A stretch of 64,000 nt of DNA, taken from Bacteroidota bacterium (GTDB taxonomy: Bacteria; Bacteroidota; Bacteroidia; Bacteroidales; VadinHA17). Positions 34,912 to 45,526 of this stretch are shown here, one piece after another. The position numbers and the translations under genes are program-made. The notes under the pieces are model-generated. The model did no database searches and was not told where the DNA came from. It saw nothing but the letters and a program-made list of their open reading frames with translations. Every line of letters begins with the position of its first letter. Position 1 is the stretch's first letter. Where the stretch lies: positions 186,001 to 250,000 of the forward strand of contig JADKBL010000002.1 of NCBI GenBank assembly GCA_016718875.1, written 5' to 3'.

Positions 34912-36260
34912 CCTTTTTTAAGGAAATCACATGTTTTATACTCTTCACTTATTTTAATATAAGTGACTCCAAGTTTTTTGGTGATCCATTCATCATACAT
35001 TTTCTGCCTTTTTTCCATGAGAGCCGCATCATATAGGACCTGATAATCATCCTTAGTATTGGCCTTGTGCGCAGGTATTTCAGAATCAAGTTTGACGATC
35101 CGGAAGACCGGATTATTATCGTCATCTGTTGTTTTAAAGGGTTTGGATATTTCACCCACCTTTAATTCCCTAACATTCACAAACATTTCGGTGTTAAGCT
35201 CTTCGAGTGAAAGCCATGTGACCCTGTCGGAAGGATTCGGATTAACCATTCTGCCACCGTTTATCCTGCTGTCTTTGTGAGACGAAAACCTTAATGCTGC
35301 TTCTTCAAACTTCATACTGTCTCTTCTGATAAGATCAGCAATACTGTCGAGCTTTGAAATTGCCTGTTCAGCCTGATTCGGTTTAACCTGTGGGCGTACA
35401 AGGATGTGCCTGGTATTTACCATGTCGCCTTTACGATCGATCAACTGAATAAGGTGGAATCCGAATTTTGATTCAATAACTTTCGATACTGTGTTTTTAG
35501 TAAGGCTGAATGCTGCATTAGCATATTCCTTATCAAGTTCTCCACGAGTCAGATATCCTATTTCGCCTCCATTTTTTGCTGATTCCTTATCTTCTGAATA
35601 GAGCCTGGCAAGAACACTGAAACTTTTACCTTCAAGTATCTGGCTCCTCAGGTCGAGAAGCCTCTGACGGGCTTCAGCCTTATTATCCTCATTAGAGGGA
35701 GGATCGAGTTGTATTAACCTCAGCTGATACTTTGCGGGAATTATGGGAAGACTGTCTTTATTAATGCCATTATAAAACCTTTTTACACCTGAAGGGGTCA
35801 TAGTAAGGTTTTCTGAAATCTTTGACTGAACTTCACGCACAACCTCCTGCTCAATCATTGTCTTCCTTATATCCCTTCTGATCTCCAGTATGCTTTTTTT
35901 GAAATATTCCTCCAGGGCTTCCTGGCTTCCTGCCCTTCTTATAGCATCATTTATTCTCATATTCAGTTCACCCTCTATTGCATCATCTGTGACTTCAATA
36001 CTGTCAATTCTTGCCTGATCTACAAATAGTTTTGAAATGAGCATTTCCTGGAAAACACTGCATCTGAGTTCATCCATCGGGGTTTTATTTCCTGATCTTC
36101 TCAGATCAGTTACAGTTGCCTCCAGATCCGACAGGTAAATCACCTCATTGCCCACAACTGCCGCAATCGATTCCACGAGCGGCTGAGCATTCAGGGTAGC
36201 CACTCTTAAGGCAGAGATGGTTAAAAACATCAACAAAATTACTTTTACTCTTTTCATCAC
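34899..36260 (-). CDS. SurA-like periplasmic peptidyl-prolyl isomerase/chaperone
   Basis: 453 residues with a signal peptide (about 1-25). A SurA N-terminal helical domain (YLSDLEATVTDLRRSG) leads to two parvulin-like segments: one near residues 175-270 (KYQLRLIQLDPP to FGFHLIQLIDRKGD) and one from TRHILVRPQ onward. The folding of outer-membrane proteins is the expected role. It is third in a four-gene run of export chaperones and 4 bp after the lipoprotein gene. Confidence 0.9.
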   Translation of the reverse strand: MMKRVKVILLMFLTISALRVATLNAQPLVESIAAVVGNEVIYLSDLEATVTDLRRSGNKTPMDELRCSVFQEMLISKLFVDQARIDSIEVTDDAIEGELNMRINDAIRRAGSQEALEEYFKKSILEIRRDIRKTMIEQEVVREVQSKISENLTMTPSGVKRFYNGINKDSLPIIPAKYQLRLIQLDPPSNEDNKAEARQRLLDLRSQILEGKSFSVLARLYSEDKESAKNGGEIGYLTRGELDKEYANAAFSLTKNTVSKVIESKFGFHLIQLIDRKGDMVNTRHILVRPQVKPNQAEQAISKLDSIADLIRRDSMKFEEAALRFSSHKDSRINGGRMVNPNPSDRVTWLSLEELNTEMFVNVRELKVGEISKPFKTTDDDNNPVFRIVKLDSEIPAHKANTKDDYQVLYDAALMEKRQKMYDEWITKKLGVTYIKISEEYKTCDFLKKGWLK

Positions 36261-36263
36261 AAA

Positions 36264-37112
36264 TCAATATATCTTAAAACTATTTTCTTTCAGTGCCTCG
36301 TTATATATTCCATTCTCAAGAGCTTGAATAAATTCAAATCGTCTTGTGTTTATAATTATGCGTTTAATATCATCCTTAACATATTCGAAAGGTGCAAGTG
36401 TGGATCTCAGCCTGTAATCTCTAATGGAAATAAGATATACAGATAAGGAGTCTGATGTCTCATAAAAAGTGGTCCTTTTAAGAAAATTCTCTTCATTCTC
36501 AATCTCCTGGGGAAGCTCAATCGAAAGTCTGTCCATTACAACCCAATCCTCGTTGAAGTCATCAAATTTTTCAGCAAACTGGTAACAGATGCTTTCAAGT
36601 TGCTGCAGATCACTTTGATCATTTGATCTGACAAGGGTCCTGATCCTGTTAATATCAGGCGTCTCCGACGGGATTCTGATAAAAAGTGCTTTTACAATAT
36701 TGGAATTTAGAGTAAAGCTTTTCTCATTAGAAGCATAATAGTTCTCAAGTTCTGCTTCGGTCAATACAGTATCCATTTTTTCGAGCATCATCTGCCTCTG
36801 ATACTGATATATAACCAGATTAGCTCTTGTCTCTTCAATCTGATTGTCAATCTCATTCCTGATTTCCTGCGAAAGGTTCTGTTCTGCCCTCTGCAAAAGG
36901 AGCTCCCGCTTTGCCCATTTATTAATATAGTTTTGTATAACCGCAATACTATCGGCATCATTTATGCCATTCTGTATGAGTTTTGGAAGTTCATCATAAT
37001 GAAGTACAACGTTTCCAACCTCTGCTACCGGAATTCTTTTAACAGTTTTTTTATTACCGGTACAACCTGAAATAATCACAACAAAAAGCAATATGGAAAA
37101 TACTCTATTCAT
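36264..37112 (-). CDS. Lipoprotein, SurA-N-domain-like, between two PpiC genes
   Basis: About 282 residues. The lipobox FVVIISGCTGN gives a lipidated cysteine near residue 17. The remainder is helical, with YHYDELPKLIQ-type helix-turn regions (VLHYDELPKLIQNGIND) similar to the N domain of SurA/PrsA, but the parvulin active-site pattern is not recognisable. It could be a chaperone without isomerase activity. The ATG at 37112 overlaps the upstream stop (ATGAATAG), which favours it over 37118. Confidence 0.72.
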   Translation of the reverse strand: MNRVFSILLFVVIISGCTGNKKTVKRIPVAEVGNVVLHYDELPKLIQNGINDADSIAVIQNYINKWAKRELLLQRAEQNLSQEIRNEIDNQIEETRANLVIYQYQRQMMLEKMDTVLTEAELENYYASNEKSFTLNSNIVKALFIRIPSETPDINRIRTLVRSNDQSDLQQLESICYQFAEKFDDFNEDWVVMDRLSIELPQEIENEENFLKRTTFYETSDSLSVYLISIRDYRLRSTLAPFEYVKDDIKRIIINTRRFEFIQALENGIYNEALKENSFKIY

Positions 37113-39072
37113 TGGCAATTCTCTTCTTCACATTATTTAATTCGTTACTATCGACTTTAACGGTATATTTTTCCTTTAATTGTTCTATCCAGTCATTCTC
37201 CAGCTTTTGCTGGTATCCTGTCATCATCTCACCCTGTACTTTTTCAAAAGGAAGGGGAACAGGATCCACCGTCCTTTTAATAACTGCAACAGATGGGAAG
37301 CCTTTCCATATAAATGAATGTGCTCCGGTTTCCCATTTGATACCATCAATTTCTGAATCTGAACCACGAATCCATGTACTGTCAGTAATTGAAAGATATG
37401 AAACTCCCTTTTTGCTGAATTTTTTCAGGATTTTCTTGTCACCATCCGGTTTGCCTGAATATTTAAGGTATGCGGCATCAAGATCTTCCTGTTTACCTTT
37501 CATCCTGACTGAATATATCTTTGCTTCAATTCCTTTTTCCGAAAGATAATCGAATTTATGTTCTTCATAGTATCTGACTACTCCGGTTGAATCACTGTTG
37601 ACCCTGTTCCAGACATTTTTTCCTGATATTTCAAAAAGAAGAATACCATCATGAAATTCATTCATTAAGTATCTGAACTCAGGGTATTTTTTTTCAAGAA
37701 TACTGTTTTCATATGTCAGTATATGTTCGGATGATCTCTCCTCTATGGAACTTTCTATAAACTGTGCAGAATCCCTGGTGACAATCATTGATCCTCTTTT
37801 TTCAATATATTTTGCAAATTCATTGCCTGTAAGCGCCTGGTTAGCAAATGTATATATATTTCCTTCCGGGAGGCTGTCACGATCGTATTTCTTCAGGCCC
37901 TGAATTACAAGAGTATCTGTATTCCTTACAAACCAATTACTGATATTCTCTTCAATCCTGAATTTATATTCCTTCTTGAGTTTATTCACAAGTTCCTGTT
38001 TACTTACAGCATTCAGGTATGATTGATTGTATTTACTTTCAAGGAAAGATCTGGTTTCATCAAATGATCCCGGAGCTCTTTTTTCAATGAGTTTTATTAT
38101 ATGCCAGCCATAAGGGGTTCTTACAGGTTTGCTGTAATTACCTGTATCGGTTATTGCAAATGCTGCCTCTGCAAATTCAGTTATCATCTCCCCGGCACCG
38201 AACCAGTTAAGTTCCCCTCCGCGCTGCGCTGATTCCTTATGGTCAGACAGAGTTCTTGCCAGTTCACTGAATGAGGCACCTTTCTTCAGACTGTCGTAAA
38301 TATTTATGATTTCAGATTCAGCCTTCCTTGCTGCTTCCTCACCCGATCCCGGTGGCACAACCTTCATAATATGTGCTACATGTATCCTGCCACGGGAAGG
38401 CCGCTTATCCGTTACTTTAATAATATGATATCCATAGGGTGTTCTGACCGGATTTGATAATCCTCCTTTTTTAAGACTGAATGCAGCATCTTCAAATGGC
38501 ATAATCATTTGAAAAGCAGTAAAGTAACCAAGATTACCTCCATTTATCTTAGCTGATTGATCATCGGATGCTCCGCGTGCCACCTGTTCAAACTGCTCAC
38601 CCTGATTTATTCTTTCCCTGATATCCAATGCCTTTTCCCATGCAAGAAGTGTATCTGCAGGGGATGGATCCTGAGGCAGGGATATTAGAATATGCCAGGC
38701 ATTTATCTCGGACAAAGTTCTCTGGTAAGCCTTTTTGAGCAATTCTTCTTTTTTTCTGTTGTCTGTAAGATAGCTCTGGGCCAGCTGCTTGCGGTAACCG
38801 TTAAGTTCATTTCTGAAGGCTCTTGTAGTATCGAGACCAAGACTTATAACATCAGTAACCTTTAGTTTGAAGGTAATAAACTGATCGAGATATGAATCTA
38901 CATCCAGTGGTTTTCCGGGCTCCCTGCTTTTGTTATACATCCTGATAAATTCACCCGACTGGACCTTAATTCCATTAACAGTCAGCAAAATCTTATTATT
39001 CGGGTCCTGTGCCTCACTTAAAGAAGCTGACAGCAATAAAACAATGAACAATAGAGATGAACTGACCCTCAT
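37105..39072 (-). CDS. Periplasmic peptidyl-prolyl isomerase with two parvulin (PpiC) domains
   Basis: 655 residues with a signal peptide ending near LSEAQ. Two rotamase domains are visible: AWHILISLPQDP to TPYGYHIIKVTDKRPS (about 120-225) and VAHIMKVVPPGSG to TPYGWHIIKLIEKRAP (about 228-330). About 320 further residues form a C-terminal region without a known domain. It is an outer-membrane protein folding factor by family. It lies 24 bp after guaB and overlaps the next gene, so it is probably part of one operon of periplasmic chaperones. Confidence 0.92.
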   Translation of the reverse strand: MRVSSSLLFIVLLLSASLSEAQDPNNKILLTVNGIKVQSGEFIRMYNKSREPGKPLDVDSYLDQFITFKLKVTDVISLGLDTTRAFRNELNGYRKQLAQSYLTDNRKKEELLKKAYQRTLSEINAWHILISLPQDPSPADTLLAWEKALDIRERINQGEQFEQVARGASDDQSAKINGGNLGYFTAFQMIMPFEDAAFSLKKGGLSNPVRTPYGYHIIKVTDKRPSRGRIHVAHIMKVVPPGSGEEAARKAESEIINIYDSLKKGASFSELARTLSDHKESAQRGGELNWFGAGEMITEFAEAAFAITDTGNYSKPVRTPYGWHIIKLIEKRAPGSFDETRSFLESKYNQSYLNAVSKQELVNKLKKEYKFRIEENISNWFVRNTDTLVIQGLKKYDRDSLPEGNIYTFANQALTGNEFAKYIEKRGSMIVTRDSAQFIESSIEERSSEHILTYENSILEKKYPEFRYLMNEFHDGILLFEISGKNVWNRVNSDSTGVVRYYEEHKFDYLSEKGIEAKIYSVRMKGKQEDLDAAYLKYSGKPDGDKKILKKFSKKGVSYLSITDSTWIRGSDSEIDGIKWETGAHSFIWKGFPSVAVIKRTVDPVPLPFEKVQGEMMTGYQQKLENDWIEQLKEKYTVKVDSNELNNVKKRIANE

Positions 39073-39096
39073 CAGAAGAAGATGAAACCTGTTATT

Positions 39097-40578
39097 TTAT
39101 TCAAATGATTTTCTGCTGTAATTAGGTGATTCCCTGGTTATCGAGACATCATGAGGATGACTTTCAATGATACCTGAATTTGTTATTCTCACAAACTTTC
39201 CGTCTTTCTTAAGAACAGAAATATTCTTTGCACCAAGATAACCCATTCCGGCACGAAGGCCACCCATCATCTGGTAAACAACTTCAGCAAGAGTTCCCTT
39301 GTAGGGTACCCTGGCTGCAATACCTTCAGGAACAAGTTTTTGTATATCATCCTCCATATCCTGGAAATACCTGTCTTTAGATCCTTGCTGCATTGCCTCA
39401 ATAGACCCCATCCCTCGGTATGCCTTGAACTTTCTTCCGTTATATATGATAGTTTCTCCGGGTGATTCCTCTACTCCGGCAAACAGAGACCCGGCCATTA
39501 TCGAGTCAGCACCAGCGGCTATTGCCTTTATAATATCTCCGGAATACCTTATACCCCCATCAGCTATAACAGGGACGCCTGATCCTTCAATAGCTTTGGC
39601 AACATCGTAAATTGCTGATAACTGAGGCACACCTACACCGGCAATTACTCTGGTTGTGCATATCGATCCCGGACCAATTCCAACTTTAACTGCATCAGCT
39701 CCCTCTTTTACAAGTTTTTTTGCTGCTTCAGCAGTTCCGATATTTCCTGTAATAACCTCAATATCAGGATAGCTGCGTTTTATTTCCCTGAGAATATTGA
39801 TGACTCCCTTTGAATGAGCATGAGCTGTATCAATAACAATTGCATCTGCATTTGCATTGATTAGTGCTTCAACTCTTAATAATGTATCAGCAGCAATTCC
39901 TACAGCACCCGCTACCCTTAATCTTCCCATATCATCTTTGCATGAACTGGGCCTGTCTTTGGTTTTAGTTATATCCTTATATGTGATAAGTCCAATAAGC
40001 TTGCCCATATCATCAACCATCGGAAGCTTTTCGATCTTATGCTTTTGAAGAATCCTTGCCGCAGCCTCGAGGTTTGTTTTATGATTGGTTGTTATGAGGT
40101 TTGTAGTCATAACTTCTGTGATCTTCTTTTTACGGTTATTCTCAAACCTAAGGTCCCTGTTTGTTACAATACCTTTAAGGATCCCATCTTTGTCAACCAC
40201 AGGGATACCACCTATCTTATATTCACTCATAAGGTTCATTGCGTCAGCAACAGTAGCCTCCAGACTAATAGTGATCGGATCAAAAATCATTACATTTTCA
40301 GCCCTCTTTACACGCTTAACCTGTGCAGCCTGTTTCTCAATCGACATATTTTTGTGAATAACGCCGATTCCTCCTTCCCTCGCAATAGCTATAGCAAGCT
40401 CTTCTTCTGTTACCGTGTCCATTGCCGCAGATACAACCGGAGTGTTGATCTTGATTTTTCTTGTGAAATTTGAACTCAGGTCAACCTCCCTTGGAAGTAC
40501 TTCCGAGTATGAAGGAACGAGCAGAACATCGTCAAAGGTCAAACCTTCATATAGTATTTTATCTTCAGTGAACGACAT
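39097..40578 (-). CDS. guaB: IMP dehydrogenase GuaB
   Basis: 493 residues from the ATG at 40578; an in-frame start at 40608 would add ten non-conserved residues. It has the barrel strand LTFDDVLLVPSYS, two CBS domains (about 95-205), the catalytic loop GIGPGSICTTRVIAGVG, IADGGIRYSGDI and the flap AYRGMGSIEAM. It oxidises IMP to XMP with NAD+, the rate-limiting step of GMP synthesis. It is head-to-head with recQ and followed closely by the PpiC gene. Confidence 0.97.
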   Translation of the reverse strand: MSFTEDKILYEGLTFDDVLLVPSYSEVLPREVDLSSNFTRKIKINTPVVSAAMDTVTEEELAIAIAREGGIGVIHKNMSIEKQAAQVKRVKRAENVMIFDPITISLEATVADAMNLMSEYKIGGIPVVDKDGILKGIVTNRDLRFENNRKKKITEVMTTNLITTNHKTNLEAAARILQKHKIEKLPMVDDMGKLIGLITYKDITKTKDRPSSCKDDMGRLRVAGAVGIAADTLLRVEALINANADAIVIDTAHAHSKGVINILREIKRSYPDIEVITGNIGTAEAAKKLVKEGADAVKVGIGPGSICTTRVIAGVGVPQLSAIYDVAKAIEGSGVPVIADGGIRYSGDIIKAIAAGADSIMAGSLFAGVEESPGETIIYNGRKFKAYRGMGSIEAMQQGSKDRYFQDMEDDIQKLVPEGIAARVPYKGTLAEVVYQMMGGLRAGMGYLGAKNISVLKKDGKFVRITNSGIIESHPHDVSITRESPNYSRKSFE

Positions 40579-40680
40579 GGGTATAGGGTTTAATTTTTGC
40601 TGGCGCAAATTACGAAAAAAAACAGAACTCCTAAAACATCTCTTTCATTTCAACCTCATAAAAAATTGAATTACAGTTAT

Positions 40681-40688
40681 TACATTTG
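40681..40688 (+). promoter_or_regulatory. Bacteroidota -7 box for recQ
   Basis: TACATTTG is an exact TAnnTTTG match. Its last base is the G of the in-frame GTG at 40688, so transcription would begin after that GTG. This supports the ATG at 40709 as the recQ start, with a leader of about 14 bases. No good -33 element is visible. Confidence 0.45.
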
Positions 40689-40708
40689 TGGATAGTGCAA
40701 AAAAGGAC

Positions 40709-42619
40709 ATGAATCTCGGGACATACAGGAAAATCTTAACCAAATACTGGGGCTTTAACTCTTTCAGACCTTTGCAGGAAGATATAATTAAATCTGTTGT
40801 CTCCGGCAAAGATACTCTGGGGCTCATGCCAACAGGAGGAGGTAAGTCGTTAACATTCCAGGTTCCGGCACTGGCTTCTGAAGGCATCTGCCTGGTTATT
40901 ACTCCGCTGATAGCCCTGATGAAAGAACAGGTCAACAGGCTTAATAGCATGGAAATCAAATCAATTGCAATTCATTCCGGAATGTCTGCAGAAGAGATTG
41001 AAATTGCCCTTGAAAACTGTATTTATGGAGATTACAAGTTTCTATATGTTTCGCCGGAGCGTATAGCTACGAGCATGTTTCAGTATAAGGTAGCAAAGCT
41101 AAACCTGTCTCTTGTAGCCATCGACGAAGCTCATTGCATATCACAATGGGGATATGATTTCAGACCATCCTATCTGAAGATTGCTAAACTACGGGACCAT
41201 ATTTCCCCAAAGGTTCCATTCCTTGCGCTCACAGCTACGGCAACACCTCATGTTATTGAGGATATTATGAACAAACTCAGTTTCAAAGAGCATAATGTTC
41301 TCAGAACCAGCTTTGAAAGGAAGAATATTTCATACCTGGTCAGAAACGTGGAAGAGAAAGGAACTTATCTTGTTAAGACATTGTTTAAAGCAAAAGGAAG
41401 CGGCATAGTTTATGTCAGGAGCAGGAAGAGATGCAGGGAGGTAGCGGAAATGCTTGTAAAAGAAGGTATTAGCGCTGATTATTACCATGCCGGGTTACCC
41501 GACGATATACGCGATAAAAAGCAAGCCGCCTGGACTGCAGGAGATACCCGTGTAATTGTTTCTACAAATGCATTTGGGATGGGTATTGACAAAGCAGAGG
41601 TACGTTTTGTAATACACTGGGATATACCTGATTCAATTGAAAATTATTTTCAGGAAAGTGGAAGGGTGGGCAGAGACGGAAAACCGGCTTTTGCTGTAAT
41701 GCTATTCTCACAATCAGATAAGAGCAGGCTGACTGAATCGATGAGGAAGAAGTTTCCCCCTATTGAAAAAATAAAGGATGTATACGAGGCATTATGCAAC
41801 TACCTTATGGTTCCTGAAGGATCAGGCAAAGACAATGTTTTCGACTTTAACCTTTATGATTTTGTTGCAAAGTACAGATTTCCTGCCATTGAGACTTTCA
41901 ACAGCCTCCAGTTTCTGCAGAGAGAAGGATACATGGAATTTACTGAGGAAATCAACAATCCCTCAAGGGTGCATTTTATTGTTAGCCGCGACGACCTCTA
42001 CAAGTTTCAGGTTGCCAATGAATCGTTTGACTCATTCATAAAGCTCCTTTTGCGGTCATATACAGGTATGTTTTCGGAATTTGTGCCTGTCAGCGAGGAT
42101 GTTTTAAGCCGTAAGACTGGTATTTCCAGAGATACAATTTATAAATATCTTGTAAAATTATCTTCATACAACATTATTAAATATATACCTGGCAAAAAGA
42201 GTGCTCTGGTAATATTTAACGAGGAGCGCCTGATGCGTAAAGCTCTTTTCATTTCTCCTGAAAATTATCTCGAGGTTAAGGAAAAGTATGATGCCAGGCT
42301 TAAGAAGATGATTGAATATGCTGAGTCGGAAAACCGTTGCAGGTCAGTAACACTGCTTGATTATTTCGGGGAAGAGTCCGACAGGTGCGGGATTTGCGAT
42401 GTTTGCCGGAAGCGAAATGAACTTGACCTGAGCAAATATGAATTTGATCTGATACTTGAAGAGGTAAAGAAAGTGCTTTCTTCCCGGAAGGTTGATGCAG
42501 AAGAGCTTATTAAACTAACCGGTTATCCTGAGGACAAGGCGGTAAAAGTCATCAGATGGCTGCTTGATCATGATAAGATCAGAAACGATGAAGAGATGAA
42601 ATTATTTTGGCAAAGCTGA
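40709..42619 (+). CDS. recQ: ATP-dependent DNA helicase, RecQ family
   Basis: About 636 residues. Helicase motifs: FRPLQEDII (motif 0), Walker A LGLMPTGGGKSLTFQ, DEAH box LVAIDEAHCISQWGYDFRP, LALTATATP and motif VI YFQESGRVGRDGKP. The RecQ C-terminal zinc-binding cysteines are in CRSVTLLDYFGE and CGICDVCRKR. No HRDC domain follows, so this is a shorter RecQ. It unwinds recombination intermediates 3'-5'. The stop is 1 bp from that of the convergent metallophosphoesterase gene. Confidence 0.95.
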   Translation: MNLGTYRKILTKYWGFNSFRPLQEDIIKSVVSGKDTLGLMPTGGGKSLTFQVPALASEGICLVITPLIALMKEQVNRLNSMEIKSIAIHSGMSAEEIEIALENCIYGDYKFLYVSPERIATSMFQYKVAKLNLSLVAIDEAHCISQWGYDFRPSYLKIAKLRDHISPKVPFLALTATATPHVIEDIMNKLSFKEHNVLRTSFERKNISYLVRNVEEKGTYLVKTLFKAKGSGIVYVRSRKRCREVAEMLVKEGISADYYHAGLPDDIRDKKQAAWTAGDTRVIVSTNAFGMGIDKAEVRFVIHWDIPDSIENYFQESGRVGRDGKPAFAVMLFSQSDKSRLTESMRKKFPPIEKIKDVYEALCNYLMVPEGSGKDNVFDFNLYDFVAKYRFPAIETFNSLQFLQREGYMEFTEEINNPSRVHFIVSRDDLYKFQVANESFDSFIKLLLRSYTGMFSEFVPVSEDVLSRKTGISRDTIYKYLVKLSSYNIIKYIPGKKSALVIFNEERLMRKALFISPENYLEVKEKYDARLKKMIEYAESENRCRSVTLLDYFGEESDRCGICDVCRKRNELDLSKYEFDLILEEVKKVLSSRKVDAEELIKLTGYPEDKAVKVIRWLLDHDKIRNDEEMKLFWQS

Positions 42620-43582
42620 TCAGAATTTTAGTTTCCGGCTGCTGATCACAGGTACAATTTTGTCGTTTTCAGGCCTCATGGGTATTCCAAGCTCCTCAGG
42701 ACCCGGACCAACAAAGGTACTTTCTACACCTTTTATCGAAATCGAACCATTTTTTATCCCGACAATTGCATAAAGAGGATCCTTGTAAGGAATAGTATAT
42801 TTGATCCAGGGATATTTCTTATCAATTTCATCACTGTATCTTATTTTCATATATTGCTCGCCTACCCATGAATATGACATGCTGTTTACCTGGATATAAT
42901 AGATTCCGCTAATGCTGACAGCATAATCTGTGTGATGATGTCCGCTGAAGCAGGCAACAATTTTTTTGAACCCGCAAGAATTGTTTTCATCCTCCAGAAT
43001 TTTTCTGATCTCATTTCTGTTTTCAATGCCTTCCCCCTCAAGTGACTGGTGGGAAAAGACAAATGTTTGATTTTTAGTGGCTTTAAGATCATTTATCAGC
43101 CATTTCTTCTGCTCATCTCCAATAAACCGGGGATAGCCTGAAGCCTTTGCTGGCGAAGGATTCACATCATTCCCGTCAAGAATTATAAAATGAAAGCCAT
43201 TTTTGTCAAAGGAGTAATATTTTGCCGGAGATCCCAGGAACTTTACCGATTCTTCCCTTTTAAACCCTCCATCAGTCTCATGATTACCAAGTACATGATG
43301 CTTATCCCCAGGGAATTTGTTCCAGATTCCAAGAAAGCCGAGATTATAATCATATGGCCTGCAGAAATCTCCAAGCTGGATGATGAAATCAAGATCAGAT
43401 GTTCTTGCTTTTTCAATAAACACTGATAATCTTTCATCCGCATCGTGCATGATGTCTTTATGGACGTCAGTGCAAATCCCGAATCTTACAGATTTAGCAG
43501 ATGGCTTATCAGCTGAAAAACAATTCAGGGCTAAAAGAATCAGGAGCAGAAGTAAAGCTGAACGAGAGGTAATGATTTTCAT
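42620..43582 (-). CDS. Exported calcineurin-like metallophosphoesterase of the SusCD locus
   Basis: 320 residues with a signal peptide (about 1-23). Metal motifs: GICTDVHKD, QLGDFCRP, VLGNHETDGG, FSHQSLEGEG and SGHHHTDY. It starts 9 bp after the restored stop of the FAD oxidoreductase and ends the glycan-utilisation operon. It may remove a phosphate or phosphodiester substituent from the glycan or its breakdown product (inference). It is not closely similar to the phosphoesterase at 3437: its first motif is D-x-H rather than D-x-Q. Confidence 0.85.
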   Translation of the reverse strand: MKIITSRSALLLLLILLALNCFSADKPSAKSVRFGICTDVHKDIMHDADERLSVFIEKARTSDLDFIIQLGDFCRPYDYNLGFLGIWNKFPGDKHHVLGNHETDGGFKREESVKFLGSPAKYYSFDKNGFHFIILDGNDVNPSPAKASGYPRFIGDEQKKWLINDLKATKNQTFVFSHQSLEGEGIENRNEIRKILEDENNSCGFKKIVACFSGHHHTDYAVSISGIYYIQVNSMSYSWVGEQYMKIRYSDEIDKKYPWIKYTIPYKDPLYAIVGIKNGSISIKGVESTFVGPGPEELGIPMRPENDKIVPVISSRKLKF

Positions 43583-43591
43583 AATATTTTT

Positions 43592-45492
43592 TTATTGTTT
43601 AACAGGAACTCCTTCAGTCATAAGTTCTTTAAGATCATTGAGGTATGTTTTGTATATCTCCCCTGGTAAAGCGTTTTTCTTTTGCATACCGAAGCGGCCA
43701 TACCTACTACTTCTCCCATCATTCCGGTAGTACGCTGAACCCTTACTGTGCCAAGTGCCACATGCGTAACACTAATGTTTCTTCCTGCCATGAACATATT
43801 ACTTATATTTCTGGAATAGAGACATCTGTACGGAACCGGGTAGGGTATTATATCCTGCTGGTCGGCTGTTGAACGGAATGGTTCTCCCTTAAAATATTCT
43901 GATTTAAGAGGGTAATGTAGATCAATACTCCAGGTTGTTGTAAAAGATGCATCCGGGTAACTGACCTGATTAATGATATCCTGCTCTTTAAGAATGATAT
44001 CACCTAATAGCCTGCGCGATTCACGTTTCCCTCCGATATATGCTACCCATGCCAGTCTGTAGTGATCATAAATGCCTTTATTTTTACTCTTGTTCTTCAC
44101 AAAATCCCAGTTGCCAAATGTTACCCTGAGAGCATAATCCCTGATAAACTCAATCTCATCAACCTGATTCCTGCTCAGACCTGTTTCCCAGTCCCAGTCA
44201 CCTCTTATTACCTTATGAGCAGTATTTTCATCAAACTGAACCGCCCATGGACAATCGGGAAATGCAGATGGCTCCTTAACTTCTTCAGCATACCATTGTA
44301 CAGAAGTTCCCATCACAAGATAATCCGGAGTTTCCGGTGCGCTTGGTTCTCCGGTTTCACCTCTTCCTTCACGTCCATCCCTGAAGTCGGCCCCTGCCAG
44401 ATACCCCAGGTTGGCATCACCGGTACAGTCGGCAAACAGCTTTCCGCTGAATTTTGTTTCTTTTCCGGATATTATATTTTTACCATATACGGAAACAATC
44501 CGATCTTTTTCTTTGACGGCACTGAAGACATGAGTATTGAGAAATAAAGTGATATTAGGTTCATCTTCAATAACTTTTCTCTTCTTCTCATCACCATAAT
44601 TTGAAGCCGGTCCTGCATTATGAATCTTCTTTTCAGGGTTTTTGGCTATAGTCTCAAGGATACTTTTGCTCCGGGGTGAATCGGGTTCAAGATTAGCTTC
44701 ATAGAGCGTCCAATGACCAACAGAACCGATTTCATCAATGCTTCTGCCAAGATTTTTATATGGTTCTTTATAAATAAGTCCGGAAAGACCGACACGTACC
44801 TCTGAAGAGTTATTGCCGCCCAGAACAGGCCTGTTCTGGATCAGGGCTACCTTACATCCCAATCTGGCGGCAGTAAGAGCAGCTGAACAGCCTGCCATTC
44901 CTCCACCAACAACCACGAGGTCGAACGATCCTGCATCCTCTGTTTCTTTTCCGTTTAGGGTGAGTTTTCGTCGGAGTTCCTTAAGCTGTTTATTATCAGT
45001 GGGAGGGATGAAATTATTATCTGAAGAAAGGATAATAGCATCACACCTGCCATCAAATCCTGTAAGATCATGAAGAGATATATTTGAAGTACCTTGTTTG
45101 AGTTTGACCTGTCCGCCTGATTGCCAGCCCCATTTTGCCCCTTCAGTTCCAAATACAGTATTGAGTGGTTTACCGTTAATTAAAAGATGGAACTTTCCCG
45201 GTGCTCCCTCAGCTCCCCATGGAGCAACCCAGTCGCGGGTTCTTACCCAAACATTATAATCACCGTCCGAAGGTATAGGAAATGACGTTGAAGCATCTTT
45301 TACCGGTACTCCCAATCCATGTGCCAGCATATATGGCGAGCCCATAATATCAATTGACTGCTGGTCAACCACCCATCCTCCCTGATCTATGAAGCTCTCA
45401 GCTTCCATGAAAATAATATGATTCTTTCTGCCGCTGGAGACTAAAATAAGTGAGATAAAAAGAATAAGTACCGCCTTAAGTAATCGTTTCAT
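43592..45492 (-). CDS. Secreted FAD-dependent oxidoreductase with N-terminal sugar-binding-like domain, 3' end frameshifted as read
   Basis: A signal peptide is followed by about 150 residues of golvesin/CBM-like beta sandwich (ESFIDQGGWVVDQQSIDIMG, YNVWVRTRDW). An FAD_oxidored domain then starts at FDLVVVGGGMAGCSAALTAARLG and ends VQRTTGMMGEVVGMAAS. As read, the frame stops at 43618 after VCKRKTLYQGRYTKHTS. One extra A in either short A run (43674-43678 or 43680-43683 on the plus strand) gives the family tail KNALPGEIYKTYLNDLKELM, ending at 43592. Such proteins are often labelled xanthan lyase by error; they oxidise sugars or alcohols with unknown acceptors. Confidence 0.85.
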
Positions 45493-45526
45493 ATTTAATT
45501 TTCCTGATAATCAATAATACATTTTT

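Noticed and set aside
43592..45492. Xanthan lyase label for the FAD oxidoreductase
   Set aside because: The GGGMAG FAD motif and oxidoreductase ending define the protein; no lyase domain is present.
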